Shown here one piece after another: positions 1 through 9,752 of a stretch of 64,000 nt of DNA. Both the position numbers and the translations under genes were made by a program. The DNA is taken from positions 62,001 to 126,000 of the forward strand of contig JADLCX010000041.1 in assembly GCA_020846975.1 (NCBI GenBank), in the 5' to 3' direction. Origin of the DNA: Phycisphaerales bacterium (GTDB lineage: Bacteria; Planctomycetota; Phycisphaerae; Phycisphaerales; UBA1924). Position 1 is the stretch's first letter. Every line of letters starts with the position of its first letter. A model generated the notes under the pieces. That model worked only from the letters and a program-made list of their open reading frames with translations. It did not search any database and was not told the DNA's origin.

Positions 1-1
1 C

Positions 2-829
2 CCGTGTGTCGCGCTCGCCGATCCGCCCGCGTCCATCCCGCAGAAGGATGCGCTCGCGGGGCCGAAGGTCGGTCGCAAGCAGGCCGACGATCGGACGCTC
101 GTGCAACGCGAGTTCGACGGTCGGCTCAAGCGGCTGGAGATCGAGCCCGTCGGCGCGGCGGTCGCGCTGCTGGGCCTCTCGCCCGAGGAGAAGCAGGCCG
201 CGGAGAAGGTGCTCGTGCAGCGCAAGACCGCGCTCGACGCGCTGATCCGCGACAACATCCCGCTGGTGCTGCGGCTCGACGGTGCGTTCAAGGGCGCCGA
301 CGGCGGGCAGGGCCAGAAGGCCCTGCAGGAACTCTTCGAGAAGGCCAGGCCGATCTTCGAGAAGGGGCTGCTGATCGATCAGGTGGCCGGGGCCCTGACG
401 CCCGCCCACGCGAAGGAGTTGCGGCGCCTGCACGCCGAGTACATGGCCGCGGCCGTCGAGGACCGCATCAACCGCGGCGAACAGAAGGACCGGTTCGGCG
501 CGCGGGTGGCCGAGGGTTTCACACACTTCCAGCTCGAAGTGGAGGACTCCGGAAAGCGCGTCTTCGAGAGCGGCGACAAGGAGTTCAAGGAACTCGTGCA
601 CAAGCTCGACCTGACGGCCGAGCAGGAGAGCAAGATCCAGGGCATGTTCCTGGACCTCTACGCCAACTCGATGGGCAAGCCCGACAAGGGCAAGGCGGCG
701 GTCGTGATGCTCAAGTCGCTCGGCCTGCTCACCGAGGAACAGAAGGTGAAGCTGCGCCAGATCATCGCCGAGGAGGCGAGGAGCGCGGCGAAGGCCAAGC
801 GCGCGGCCAAGAACCCCGCGGGCAAGTGA
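2..829 (+). CDS. Hypothetical helical exported protein (5' end off the window)
   Basis: The reading frame is open to the left edge, so the true start is not visible. The first residues in view (CVALADPPA) look like the end of a signal peptide, so probably only some 20 residues are missing. The rest is charged and predicted helical, with two stretches resembling the 'LTxEQ' pattern of small periplasmic planctomycete proteins (LTPAHAKEL near 390-420; LTAEQESKI near 613; LLTEEQKVKL near 726) and a Lys/Ala-rich C-terminus. No catalytic motif is seen. It converges on leuS with a single base between the stop codons. Function is unknown; a periplasmic, Spy-like fold is only a guess. Confidence 0.7.
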   Translation, partial: PCVALADPPASIPQKDALAGPKVGRKQADDRTLVQREFDGRLKRLEIEPVGAAVALLGLSPEEKQAAEKVLVQRKTALDALIRDNIPLVLRLDGAFKGADGGQGQKALQELFEKARPIFEKGLLIDQVAGALTPAHAKELRRLHAEYMAAAVEDRINRGEQKDRFGARVAEGFTHFQLEVEDSGKRVFESGDKEFKELVHKLDLTAEQESKIQGMFLDLYANSMGKPDKGKAAVVMLKSLGLLTEEQKVKLRQIIAEEARSAAKAKRAAKNPAGK

Positions 830-830
830 G

Positions 831-3800
831 TCACTTCGTGACGATGCTCACCATCTTGCCGGGGACCACGACCACCTTCTGAACCGCCTTTCCGGCGATC
901 GCGGCCTGCACTCCGGCATCGGCCATCGCGACCCGCTCGATCTCGTCCTTGCCCGCGCCGGTGGGGACGTTGATCCGGGCCTTGACCTTGCCGGCGACCT
1001 GCACGGGAAGCTCGACGGTGTCATCGACGAGCATCTTCGGGTCGGCCCGCGGGAAAGGCTCGTGCGCGAGCGAGGCGGGGTTGCCGAGTTTGTGCCAGAG
1101 TTCTTCGGCGATGTGGGGCGCGTAGGGCGCGAGCACGAGCGTGAACATCCCGAGCTGCTCGCGCGTGAGCCCCCCCTCCCCGCCGCTCGCGGTCGCGGTG
1201 TTGACGAACTCGATCATCGCCGCGATCGCGGTGTTGAACGCGAGTTTGGGCGTGTCGTGCTCGACCTTGTGGGCCGTGCGGTGGAGCTGCTTCTCGACCT
1301 CGGGGTTCGGGGAGGCCGCGAGGCGCAACTCGCCGGTCTGTTCATCGACCGCGACGCGCCAGGCCCGCTGCAGGAAGCGGTAGATGCCGACGGCGTCCTT
1401 GGTGTTCCACGGCTTGCTCGCGGCGAGCGGGCCCATGTACATCTCGTAGAGGCGGAAGGTGTCGGCGCCGAACTGCGCGATGATGTCGTCGGGGTTGACG
1501 ACGTTCTTCAGGCTCTTGGACATCTTGGCGACGATCTGCGTCAGTTTCGTGCCCTTGCCGCGCTCGATGTACTCGCCCTCGCGCGGCTCATCGACCTCGT
1601 CGCACGGGACCAGGCTCCTGTCGGGGCGCTGGTACGCGAAACTGGTGATCATGCCCTGGTGGAAGAGGCGCCCGAACGGCTCGGGCGTCGCGACCTCGCC
1701 GAGGTCGAAGAGCGCCTTCTGCCAGAAGCGCGAGTAGAGCAGGTGGCCGACGGCGTGCTCGCTGCCGCCGATGTAGAGGTCGACGCCGCCGGTGTGGTGG
1801 ATTCCGGCCTGCCACGGCTCGCCCGATCCCTTGATCGCTCGATCGCCGGCCCCCTTCTTGCGGCTCAGCATCCAGTAGCGATCGGCCTCGTGCGAGACGA
1901 AGCGGTCGTTGTTGCGGGCATCGCAGTATCGCAGGAAGTACCACGAACTCCCGGCGGAACCGGGCATGGTGTTGGTCTCGCGGCGCACGGGCGTTTCGGG
2001 CGGAAGGACCTGCGGATCGACACCCGCCTCGCCGGCGGTCGTGTTGACCCACTCGTCCGCCTTGGCGAGCAAGGGTTGCGGGTCGTCGCTTTCGACGGGC
2101 GAATAGTCGGCGAGCGAGGGCAGTTCGACAGGGAGCGCGCCGGGGCTGACGGGGTAATGATTCCCCGCGGCGTCGTAGACGATCGGGAATGGCTCGCCCC
2201 AGTAGCGCTGGCGGCTGAAGGCCCAGTCCCGCAGCTTGAAGTTGACCTTTCGCGTGCCGCGGCCGGACTTCTCGAGCCAGGCGGTGATCGCGATCTTGGC
2301 CTCGGGCGTGGGCAGACCGTCGATCGAGCACTCCGCGCCGCGGGAGTTGACCGCGACACCGTCGCCGGAGAAGCACGAATCCCGCGTTCCGGGCTCGCCG
2401 CCGCTGAGGCGCGCTGGCCGGTCGCCCGCGTCGAGCGGGCGCACGACCTCGACGATGGGAAGCCCGAACTTGAGCGCGAAGGCGTGGTCGCGCTCGTCGT
2501 GCGCGGGCACGGCCATGATCGCGCCGGTCCCGTAGCCCATCAGCACGTAGTCGGCGGTCCAGACGGGGATCGGCTTCCCGGTGGCGGGGTTGGTGCAATG
2601 GAGGCCGGTGAAGACGCCGGTCTTGTCCTTGGCATCGGCCATGCGATCCACCTCGGATCGGTTGCGCGCGGCCTCGACGTAGGCGCGCAGCGCGGCGGAA
2701 TCCGCGGCCGCGCCGGGCCTGCCCAGCGCCATCTTGACCAGCGGATGCTCGGGCGCGACGACCATGTACGTGGCGCCGAAGATGGTGTCGGGGCGGGTGG
2801 TGAAGACTCGGAGGACTTCGGAGTTTGTACCGGCCACCGGGAAGTCGATCTCCGCCCCCTCGCTCTTGCCGATCCACTCGGCCTGCATGGTCTTGGTGGA
2901 TTCGGGCCAGTCGATGAGCGCGAGATCTGCGAGCAGGCGGTCGGCGTAGGCGGTGATGCGGAACATCCACTGCTTGAGCGGCTTGCGCAGGACCGGGTGG
3001 CCGCCGCGTTCGCTCTTGCCGTCGATGACCTCGTCGTTGGCGAGCACGGTCCCAAGCGCGGGACACCAGTTGACGGTGGTCTCGCCGAGGTAGGCCAGGC
3101 GCTGGTTGTCGATGACGGCGCGGCGCTGGCGGGTGTCGAGTTCGTGCCAGCGGTGGGTGCCGACCGGCTCCCCGCCGAGGATCGGATTGGCCGCGGCGAG
3201 ACCCACGTGCACAAGCCCGCCGTCGAGACCAACCCGCAGGTCGCCGGACTCCAACTCCGCGATCAGCTCAGAGATCGGCCGCGCGCGACCCTTGCCCCCC
3301 ACCCCCCCCATGCGGTTCGGCGACTGCGGATCGAACCACGCGTCGTACATGCGCAGGAAGATCCACTGCGTCCACTTGTAGTACTCGGGGTCGATCGTGC
3401 CGAACTCACGCGACCAGTCGTAACTGAAGCCGAAGCGCTTGAGTTGGCGCCGGAAGTTGTCGATCGCCTTGCGCGTGGTGACGGCGGGATGGACACCGGT
3501 CTGGATCGCGTACTGCTCGGCCGGAAGTCCGAAGGCGTCCCAGCCCATCGGGTGGAGCACGTTGTGGCCCTTCATCCGCATGAAGCGCGACACGATGTCG
3601 CTGGCCGTGTAGCCCTCGGGGTGGCCGACGTGCAGCCCCGCGCCGGAGGGGTAGGGGAACATGTCCAGGCAATAGAACTTGGGCTTGCTCGAATCGAGCC
3701 CCCCGCCCGGCTGACCAGGGTTGGGCGTGGTGAACGTGCCTCGATCTTCCCAGTGCTTCTGCCACCGCGTCTCGATCTCTCCGGCAAGCGTGGCGTCATA

Positions 3801-3881
3801 GCGGAACGGCAGGGCGTCCTCTCCGGGTTTGCTGGATGCCGGCTTCGGGGTGCTCGGATTGGAGGTCGTGGGTGCGGACAT
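831..3881 (-). CDS. leuS: Leucyl-tRNA synthetase
   Basis: Class Ia synthetase that charges tRNA-Leu in the cytoplasm. At 1016 residues it is longer than the roughly 860 of E. coli. The HIGH-type motif is HVGH (residues 84-87) and the KMSKS loop is residues 786-790. The CP1 editing region and a C-terminal anticodon-binding domain with the VQVAGKVKARI segment are visible. An extra stretch of about 70 residues (minus strand around 3090-3310, containing ARPISELIAELESG) precedes the TVNWCP segment; I recall a similar insertion in other planctomycete LeuS. The ATG start lies 287 bp from ybeY, which is transcribed the other way. Confidence 0.97.
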   Translation of the reverse strand: MSAPTTSNPSTPKPASSKPGEDALPFRYDATLAGEIETRWQKHWEDRGTFTTPNPGQPGGGLDSSKPKFYCLDMFPYPSGAGLHVGHPEGYTASDIVSRFMRMKGHNVLHPMGWDAFGLPAEQYAIQTGVHPAVTTRKAIDNFRRQLKRFGFSYDWSREFGTIDPEYYKWTQWIFLRMYDAWFDPQSPNRMGGVGGKGRARPISELIAELESGDLRVGLDGGLVHVGLAAANPILGGEPVGTHRWHELDTRQRRAVIDNQRLAYLGETTVNWCPALGTVLANDEVIDGKSERGGHPVLRKPLKQWMFRITAYADRLLADLALIDWPESTKTMQAEWIGKSEGAEIDFPVAGTNSEVLRVFTTRPDTIFGATYMVVAPEHPLVKMALGRPGAAADSAALRAYVEAARNRSEVDRMADAKDKTGVFTGLHCTNPATGKPIPVWTADYVLMGYGTGAIMAVPAHDERDHAFALKFGLPIVEVVRPLDAGDRPARLSGGEPGTRDSCFSGDGVAVNSRGAECSIDGLPTPEAKIAITAWLEKSGRGTRKVNFKLRDWAFSRQRYWGEPFPIVYDAAGNHYPVSPGALPVELPSLADYSPVESDDPQPLLAKADEWVNTTAGEAGVDPQVLPPETPVRRETNTMPGSAGSSWYFLRYCDARNNDRFVSHEADRYWMLSRKKGAGDRAIKGSGEPWQAGIHHTGGVDLYIGGSEHAVGHLLYSRFWQKALFDLGEVATPEPFGRLFHQGMITSFAYQRPDRSLVPCDEVDEPREGEYIERGKGTKLTQIVAKMSKSLKNVVNPDDIIAQFGADTFRLYEMYMGPLAASKPWNTKDAVGIYRFLQRAWRVAVDEQTGELRLAASPNPEVEKQLHRTAHKVEHDTPKLAFNTAIAAMIEFVNTATASGGEGGLTREQLGMFTLVLAPYAPHIAEELWHKLGNPASLAHEPFPRADPKMLVDDTVELPVQVAGKVKARINVPTGAGKDEIERVAMADAGVQAAIAGKAVQKVVVVPGKMVSIVTK

Positions 3882-4068
3882 GGCGGGCCCTAGGAAGGGA
3901 AGTCGGGATTGGGAAGTAAAGGACGGAGGATGGCAGGAAGACGGCAGATCCGTAACCCTGGACCGTCGGTGCTATAAGGCGAATTGCTTCGAGCAAATCC
4001 CCACAATAGGGGGGTTTACTCTCACCCGTGAGATCGAGAATCCTTACAAAATATGAACATTCTGGCCA

Positions 4069-4103
4069 TTGACCTTCCGTCCGCCGGCCCGTTTTGCTAT
4101 ACT
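4069..4103 (+). promoter_or_regulatory. Candidate extended -10 promoter for ybeY
   Basis: TATACT at 4098-4103 is preceded by TG one base upstream (4095-4096), which makes an extended -10. TTGACC at 4069-4074 is a good -35 hexamer but 23 bases away; TTCCGT at 4075-4080 has the ideal 17-base spacing. Transcription would start near 4110, about 60 bases before the chosen ybeY start. This is judged by eye. Confidence 0.45.
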
Positions 4104-4168
4104 TCGGCACGTGGCCCTCCGAGCGGAGAGGCCGGGTTTTCTTGGGGGTTAGAGGGGGAGTTGGTGCG

Positions 4169-4723
4169 ATGACTGGGCGAAATCTCGACAGCGAACATCC
4201 GGGATCTTCCGGCCGCGTGGGCGGCAGGCAAGATGTGGGTGTAGCCAAAGTCGAATGGGTGGATGCGGGTGGCGCGTTATCGAGCGCGGAATCGTCGTAC
4301 GTCGAGAGGGCTGCGACGCGGGCGGCCGCGGAGTTGGGTGTGAGCGGTGAGGTGCGCGTTCGGATAGTTCGCGATGCGGAGATGGCCACGGCCCACGAAC
4401 GCTACAGCGGCGTGGCGGGTACTACGGATGTGCTGACCTTCGACCTTCGCGACGCGGGGGAGCGGGCGACCTCGCCGATGGCGATGGATGTGGACATCCT
4501 GGTGTGCGTGGATGAGGCGAGGCGCGCGGCGAAACTTCGCGGGCACCATGTTGAGCAGGAACTGGCGCTCTACATCGTCCACGGGCTGCTGCACTGCCTG
4601 GGTCACGACGACCACGACGAGTCGGCGTACGAGCGGATGCACGCGGCGGAAGATCGGGTTCTGGAGATGATCGGTGTCGGGCGGGTGTTTGGCGGGCCGG
4701 CGCGTGAAGAGGGGGTGAACTGA
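4169..4723 (+). CDS. ybeY: Endoribonuclease YbeY (rRNA maturation factor)
   Basis: Single-strand-specific zinc endoribonuclease acting in 16S rRNA 3' maturation and ribosome quality control. The family zinc site is seen as HGLLH (H138, H142) followed by GHDDH, in a 184-residue protein of usual length. The ATG at 4169 is preferred because in-frame codons further upstream fall inside the extended -10 promoter. The next gene is a CorC/HlyC-like protein starting 1 base after the stop, matching the widespread ybeY-ybeX(corC) pairing. Confidence 0.92.
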   Translation: MTGRNLDSEHPGSSGRVGGRQDVGVAKVEWVDAGGALSSAESSYVERAATRAAAELGVSGEVRVRIVRDAEMATAHERYSGVAGTTDVLTFDLRDAGERATSPMAMDVDILVCVDEARRAAKLRGHHVEQELALYIVHGLLHCLGHDDHDESAYERMHAAEDRVLEMIGVGRVFGGPAREEGVN

Positions 4724-4724
4724 G

Positions 4725-6182
4725 GTGGTGCAGACGACCGTCCTGATCCTGGCGGGGTGCCTTGCGTTGAGCACGCTTTTCGGCGCGCTGCACTCGGGGT
4801 TGAACGACCTGTCGCGGTCGGCGCTCGAGGCGCTAGCGGCACGAAAGCGCGCGAGGCGGTCGAAACTGGCGGGGATCGCGCGGATCAACGCGGATGTGGA
4901 GGCGCACGCGCGGTCGATCGCGCTGGTGCGGATCATCTGCACGCTGGCGATGGGCGTGATCGCGGCCTCGCTGGTCTCGCAGGTGCGGGGCTCGCCGCGG
5001 ATGGGCTGGCCGGACGGTCTGATCGCGGTGGCGGGCACGGGGCTCCTGGTGTGGCTGTGCGGGATCGTGGTGGCCGAGAGCCTGTCGCGCCACGCCGGCG
5101 AGCGGCTGGTGTACCACTTCTCATCGCTGATTCGCGCGGCGTATGTCGTGCAACGCCCGTTCGCGCCGATCTCGGGGGTGGTGGACGCGACGGTGCGCGC
5201 GGTGATGGGCGTGAAGGAACGGAACAAGGGGGAGGAGATCGAGCAGGAACTGCTCGATGTCGTGGAGGAGAGCGAGCGCGAGGGGCAGATCGACGAGCGC
5301 GAGCGGGAGATGATCGAGGCGGTGGTCGGGTTCAAGGACCGCACCGTCGAGCAGATCATGACGCCGCGGAACGAGATCGAGGCCCTGCCGCTGACGGGCA
5401 ACTTGGGCACGATCACGGCGTTCGTGCGGAAGGCGCGGCACTCGCGCGTGCCGGTGTACAAGAACAGCCTGGACGAGATTGTCGGGTTCTTCTACGTGAA
5501 GGACCTTCTGCAGTGGCTGGCGGGCGGGGGAACGCGGGTGAGCGGCCCCACGCCGTCCGGCGGGAACGCCGGGGGATTTGACCTTCGCGCGATCCTGCGG
5601 CCGGCGATGCTGGTTCCCGAGAGCAAGACCATCCGCGCGCTGGCGGAGGAGTTTGTCGAGAAGAAGGTGCATGTCGCGGTGGTGGTGGACGAGTACGGCG
5701 GGACGGCGGGGATCGTGTCGCTGGAGGACATCATCGAAGAGGTGTTCGGCGACATCCAGGACGAGTACGAGCAGGCCGCGGATGACCCGCCGCGGATCGA
5801 GGTGAGGGCGAACGAGCGGGGTGATGGTGGCGTGGCGGAGATCGACGGCCGGGCGTACATCGCGGATGTGAACGCCGCGCTGGAGCAGTTGAGGGTAGAG
5901 GTGCCCGAGTCGGACGAGTACGACACGCTGGGCGGGTTCGTGCTGAGCACGCTGGGTCGGATGCCGGCGCAGAACGAGAGCTTCACGTTCGGCGGACCGC
6001 GGGTGAACAGCGCGGGAATCGGAGGCGACCCGGGTGGTCACAGCGCGGGCGGACCGCGCATGGTGGTGACGGTGCTGCAATCGACGCCGATGAAGGTGGT
6101 GCGCGTGCGCATCCTCGTGCCGAGCGAGCACCACGAGGCGGCGGCCGCGGAACCACCTGTCAGCGAGGCCAATCCGGCGTGA
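4725..6182 (+). CDS. CNNM/CorC (HlyC)-family membrane protein with CBS pair
   Basis: A 485-residue protein with the layout of the CNNM/CorC family. An N-terminal DUF21 membrane domain has about four hydrophobic segments (residues 1-140). A charged linker is followed by a CBS pair beginning at VEQIMTPRNEIEALPL and ending near the EYGGTAGIVSLEDI segment. The C-terminal CorC_HlyC domain has VNAALEQLRVEVPE and the GGFVLSTLGRMP pattern. Family members are linked to Mg2+/Co2+ efflux or homeostasis; the old 'haemolysin' name has little support. The GTG start follows the ybeY stop by 1 base, so translational coupling is likely. Confidence 0.9.
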   Translation: MVQTTVLILAGCLALSTLFGALHSGLNDLSRSALEALAARKRARRSKLAGIARINADVEAHARSIALVRIICTLAMGVIAASLVSQVRGSPRMGWPDGLIAVAGTGLLVWLCGIVVAESLSRHAGERLVYHFSSLIRAAYVVQRPFAPISGVVDATVRAVMGVKERNKGEEIEQELLDVVEESEREGQIDEREREMIEAVVGFKDRTVEQIMTPRNEIEALPLTGNLGTITAFVRKARHSRVPVYKNSLDEIVGFFYVKDLLQWLAGGGTRVSGPTPSGGNAGGFDLRAILRPAMLVPESKTIRALAEEFVEKKVHVAVVVDEYGGTAGIVSLEDIIEEVFGDIQDEYEQAADDPPRIEVRANERGDGGVAEIDGRAYIADVNAALEQLRVEVPESDEYDTLGGFVLSTLGRMPAQNESFTFGGPRVNSAGIGGDPGGHSAGGPRMVVTVLQSTPMKVVRVRILVPSEHHEAAAAEPPVSEANPA

Positions 6183-6307
6183 GTTCGGTGTCGGCCGAGG
6201 GGCGCTCGAGTTTGGGAGGCTGTGCAATGGCGCGGCGGGCGGCGGACATCGGGCCAACGATGGGGGTCTCGGTATCGAGATCGATCCATCCACGAAAGGA
6301 TGTCAAC

Positions 6308-7972
6308 ATGCTTGCTCGGACACTGTTGGTTGTTGCGGCGGTGGTGGTGCTGTCGGGATGTCAGGCTCACAAGCGCCCGCGCGCGACGGCGGCGGAGCCC
6401 CAGCCGCAACTCTTCCAGGGGATGGGTTCGTACCGGCGCGCCGTGAGCACGATGAACGCCGAGGCGCAGTCGTACTTCAACCAGGGGCTGAACTTCGCGT
6501 ACGCGTTCAACCACGACGAGGCGATCCGATCGTTTTCGGAGGCCGCGCGTCTGGACCCCGGGTGCGCGATGGCCTGGTGGGGCGTCGCCCTGTGTCACGG
6601 GCCGCACATCAACAACGCGGCGATGACACCGGAGGCGGGCCACGCGGCGTGGGCCGCGCTGGTGAAGGCCCGGCGGGCCTCGGAACACATCTCGCCGGTC
6701 GGGAAGGAACTGATCGCCGCGCTGGGGGCGCGGTACGCGGAGACGCCGCCGACGGATCGCACCGGGCTCGACGCCGCGTACGCGAACGCGATGCGCGAGG
6801 TGTGGAAGAAGCACCCGAACGACGCGGATGTGGGGTGCCTGTTCGCGGAAGCGATGATGGACCTGCGTCCGTGGGACCTGTGGCAGGCGGACGGCCAGCC
6901 GCAACCGGGGACCGAGGAGATCGTGGCCACACTCGAGAAGGTGCTGGCGATCAACCCGATGCACCCGGGCGCGAACCACCTGTACATCCACACGGTGGAG
7001 GCATCTCCCGCGCCGGAGCGGGCGGTGGCCTCGGCGAATCGGCTGCGCACGCTGGTGCCGGCGTCGGGTCACATGGTGCACATGCCCTCGCACATCGATA
7101 TCCGCGTCGGCGGGTGGGAGCAGGCGAGCGAGGCGAACCGGAAGGCGATCATGGCGGATGACCGTTACCGCAAGCTCTCGCCGCGGCAGGGGTTCTACCG
7201 CGTGTACATGGCGCACAACCACCACTTCCTGTCGTTCTCGAGCATGATGCAGGGGCGGAGGAAGGAAGCGCTCTCCGCGGCGAAGACGCTGGTGGCCTCC
7301 ATTCCCGAAGACTTCAAGAGCCAGAGCCCCGGGCTGGTCGATCCGTTCATGTCGATCGTCGGCGATGTGCAGATGCGGTTCGGGATGTGGAGCGACATCC
7401 TGAAACTGCCCGAGCCGGAGGCGCGGTTCCCGGTGTCGCGGGCGATGCGGCACTTCATGCGGGGCGTGGCGCAGGCCGCGCTCGACAATGTCTCGGACGC
7501 GAAGGCGGAGCGAGACGCGTTCGCGTCCGCGGTGGCGGCGGTGCCGGAAGAGGCGATGATGTCGATCAACAAGGCGCACACGGTGCTGGCGATCGCATCG
7601 CACATGCTGGATGGCGAGATCGCGCTGGCCGAGGGCGACAACGCGGCCGCGATCGAGGCGTTCGGCAAGGGCGTGGAGATCGAGGACCGGTTGCGGTACA
7701 TGGAACCGCCGGACTGGCTGCACCCCGTGCGGCACCCGCTGGGCGCGGTGCTGCTCAAGACGGGCGCGTACGCCGAGGCGGAGGCGGTGTACCGCGAGGA
7801 CCTGCGGCGCTGGCCGGAGAACGGGTGGTCGCTGTTCGGACTGGCCGAGGCTCTCAACGCGCAGGGCAGACTGGAAGAGGCGGAGTCTGTGCGGAAACGG
7901 TTTGAGCGGACGTGGAAACGTGCGGATACGGACATCCATGCGAGTTGTTTGTGCGTGAAGGCGCGGGAGTAG
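6308..7972 (+). CDS. TPR-repeat lipoprotein
   Basis: A 554-residue exported protein. The ATG at 6308 is preferred over earlier in-frame starts because it has a GAAAGGA-type ribosome site at 6295-6301 and opens directly with a lipoprotein signal (LLVVAAVVVLSGC, lipobox LSGC). Helical TPR-like repeats begin at the FNQGLNFAYAFNHDEAIRSF segment and recur near the C-terminus (GDNAAAIEAFGKGVEIEDRL and TGAYAEAEAVYREDLRRWPE). The central part, rich in conserved His and Trp (AWWGVALCHGPHINN; NHLYIHTVE), is typical of a family common in planctomycetes and acidobacteria whose role is unknown to me. Probably an envelope scaffold. Confidence 0.8.
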   Translation: MLARTLLVVAAVVVLSGCQAHKRPRATAAEPQPQLFQGMGSYRRAVSTMNAEAQSYFNQGLNFAYAFNHDEAIRSFSEAARLDPGCAMAWWGVALCHGPHINNAAMTPEAGHAAWAALVKARRASEHISPVGKELIAALGARYAETPPTDRTGLDAAYANAMREVWKKHPNDADVGCLFAEAMMDLRPWDLWQADGQPQPGTEEIVATLEKVLAINPMHPGANHLYIHTVEASPAPERAVASANRLRTLVPASGHMVHMPSHIDIRVGGWEQASEANRKAIMADDRYRKLSPRQGFYRVYMAHNHHFLSFSSMMQGRRKEALSAAKTLVASIPEDFKSQSPGLVDPFMSIVGDVQMRFGMWSDILKLPEPEARFPVSRAMRHFMRGVAQAALDNVSDAKAERDAFASAVAAVPEEAMMSINKAHTVLAIASHMLDGEIALAEGDNAAAIEAFGKGVEIEDRLRYMEPPDWLHPVRHPLGAVLLKTGAYAEAEAVYREDLRRWPENGWSLFGLAEALNAQGRLEEAESVRKRFERTWKRADTDIHASCLCVKARE

Positions 7973-7986
7973 GCGAGGAGGCGCGT

Positions 7987-8005
7987 CCCGCCTCGGAGAG
8001 GCGGG
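7987..8005. repeat. 8-bp stem, 3-nt loop hairpin ahead of cysS
   Basis: CCCGCCTC and GAGGCGGG form a perfect stem around a GGA loop, ending 15 bases before the cysS ATG. There is no U-tract, so it is not a standard terminator. It could occlude or time ribosome loading on cysS. The effect is inferred. Confidence 0.4.
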
Positions 8006-8020
8006 GTACCCTCTCGTCCG

Positions 8021-9655
8021 ATGCCCCTGAAGCTTTACAACACGCTGACCCGCACGATCGAGCCGTTCATGCCGCGCGATCCCGCACGGGTGACGTTCTA
8101 TACGTGCGGACCGACCGTCTACGACTACGCGCACATCGGGAACTTCCGGTCGTTTCTCGCGGCGGATGTGCTGCGGCGGTTTGTGGAGTCGCCCTTGTGC
8201 GAGGTGACGGGCCGTGACGGGAAGGCGGTTTCCGGGCCGCGGCGCGTGGTGCACGTGATGAACATCACCGATGTCGGGCACATGACCGACGATGCGGATG
8301 GCGGCGAGAACGGGGAAGACCGGATGGCCGTGGCGGGTCGGCGGATCGCGGAGGCAAAGAAGAGCGGGAGACTGCCGGCGGGGGTCAACATCGACCCGAG
8401 CGACCCGTACCAGATCGCGGCGTTCTATGGCGATGCGTTCGTGGACGATGCGAAGCGGCTGGGGCTGAAGGTCGCGGTCGAGGCCGAGAAAGAGCCGGGG
8501 CTGATGCCGCGCGCGACGAAGCACATCGACGGGATGAAGCGGGTGATCGATGCGCTGATCGCGCGCGGGCACGCGTATGTCGGGGGCGCACCCGGGCGGA
8601 AGGCCGTGTACTTCTCCGTCGAGAGTTTCGAGCGCTACGGGGCGCTGAGCGGGAACACGCTCGAGGCCCTTCAGTCGGGCGCGGGCGGGCGCATCAGCGA
8701 GGGGAACCAGCAGGAGAAGAAGCACCCGGCGGACTTCCTGCTGTGGAAAGAGGATGCGGCGCACGTGATGAAGTGGCCCTCGCCGGGGGGGATCGAGGGG
8801 CAGGGGTATCCGGGTTGGCACATCGAGTGCACGGTGATGAGCGCGCGGAGTCTGCTGGGCGAGGCGGAGTTTGACCGGCTGCTCGGTGAGGGCGGGCACA
8901 CGCCGGACCCGGCGATCATCGACATCCACTCCGGCGGTGAGGACAACATCTTTCCGCACCACGAGTGCGAGATCGCGCAGTCGAGCGCGGCGTTCTGCGC
9001 TGATGCGGGGCACGGGACGTTCGCGCGGATGTGGTTTCACCCGCGGTTCCTGTTCGTCGAGGGGGCGAAGATGTCCAAGAGCAAGGGCAACTTCTTCACG
9101 GCCCGCGATCTGTTTGCGAAGGGGTACGAGCCGGCGGCGGTGCGGCTGGAGCTGATCAAGACGCACTACCGCTCGAACGCGAACTTCACGGAGCAGGGGT
9201 TGAGGGACAGCCAGCGGATGGTGGAGCGGCTGCGGCGGTTTGCGGAGAACGGCGCAAGCGACGGCTCGGAGAGCCGTCATGCCGGCACGGTGGAAGGGGC
9301 GTTTGCGGAGGCGATGCACGAGGACCTGAACATCGCGGGCGCGCTCGGCGAACTGAACAAATGGTTGAACGAGACGCCCAGACCGACGGCGGCGGACCTG
9401 GCCGCGTTGAAGCGGATCGATGCGGTGCTGGGGCTGTTGGAACTCGAAAAGCCCGCGCAGGCGCAGACCGAGCTTGGGTTGTTCATGGACGGACTCGCGC
9501 CCGACCCGTCGGTCATCGCGAAGTTGCAGGAGCGCGTGGACGCGAAGAAGGCCAGGGACTTCAAGCGATCGGACGCGATCCGCGATGAACTCGCCGCGAT
9601 GGGGTACGCAATCAAGGATGTGGCGGGGGGGAAGGTGGAGGTGAGAAGGAAGTAG
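8021..9655 (+). CDS. cysS: Cysteinyl-tRNA synthetase
   Basis: Class Ia synthetase for tRNA-Cys. The N-terminus shows the CysRS signature FYTCGPTVYDYAHIGN (HIGH-type motif and first zinc Cys). The remaining zinc ligands lie in GWHIECT and FPHHECEIAQS, and KMSKSKGNFF is the KMSKS loop. At 544 residues it is longer than the 461 of E. coli, largely through an acidic and charged insertion (TDDADGGENGEDRMAVAGRR) after VMNITDVGHM. The C-terminal helical domain ends with the RDFKRSDAIRDELAAMGY segment common to the family. Start and stop are clear. Confidence 0.97.
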   Translation: MPLKLYNTLTRTIEPFMPRDPARVTFYTCGPTVYDYAHIGNFRSFLAADVLRRFVESPLCEVTGRDGKAVSGPRRVVHVMNITDVGHMTDDADGGENGEDRMAVAGRRIAEAKKSGRLPAGVNIDPSDPYQIAAFYGDAFVDDAKRLGLKVAVEAEKEPGLMPRATKHIDGMKRVIDALIARGHAYVGGAPGRKAVYFSVESFERYGALSGNTLEALQSGAGGRISEGNQQEKKHPADFLLWKEDAAHVMKWPSPGGIEGQGYPGWHIECTVMSARSLLGEAEFDRLLGEGGHTPDPAIIDIHSGGEDNIFPHHECEIAQSSAAFCADAGHGTFARMWFHPRFLFVEGAKMSKSKGNFFTARDLFAKGYEPAAVRLELIKTHYRSNANFTEQGLRDSQRMVERLRRFAENGASDGSESRHAGTVEGAFAEAMHEDLNIAGALGELNKWLNETPRPTAADLAALKRIDAVLGLLELEKPAQAQTELGLFMDGLAPDPSVIAKLQERVDAKKARDFKRSDAIRDELAAMGYAIKDVAGGKVEVRRK

Positions 9656-9752
9656 GCGAGGGGGTGTGCCCGTCACCGAGCTCGGCTGTGCCGCGGCTCG
9701 TGGCGCCCGGCGCGGTTGGTCGCGCCCTTCGCTTCCTACCATCACCCTCCGC

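Noticed and set aside
1062-3893. Long plus-strand open frame opposite leuS
   Set aside because: The leuS motifs fix the coding strand; the frame is an antisense shadow.
3829-4056. Small plus-strand gene between leuS and ybeY
   Set aside because: It overlaps the leuS start on the other strand, has no ribosome site and no similarity to a known family.
3882-4168. T-box or other riboswitch before leuS
   Set aside because: Only short hairpins (TTGCT-TCG-AGCAA; CCCC-ACAATA-GGGG) are seen; no T-box sequence or specifier loop could be aligned.
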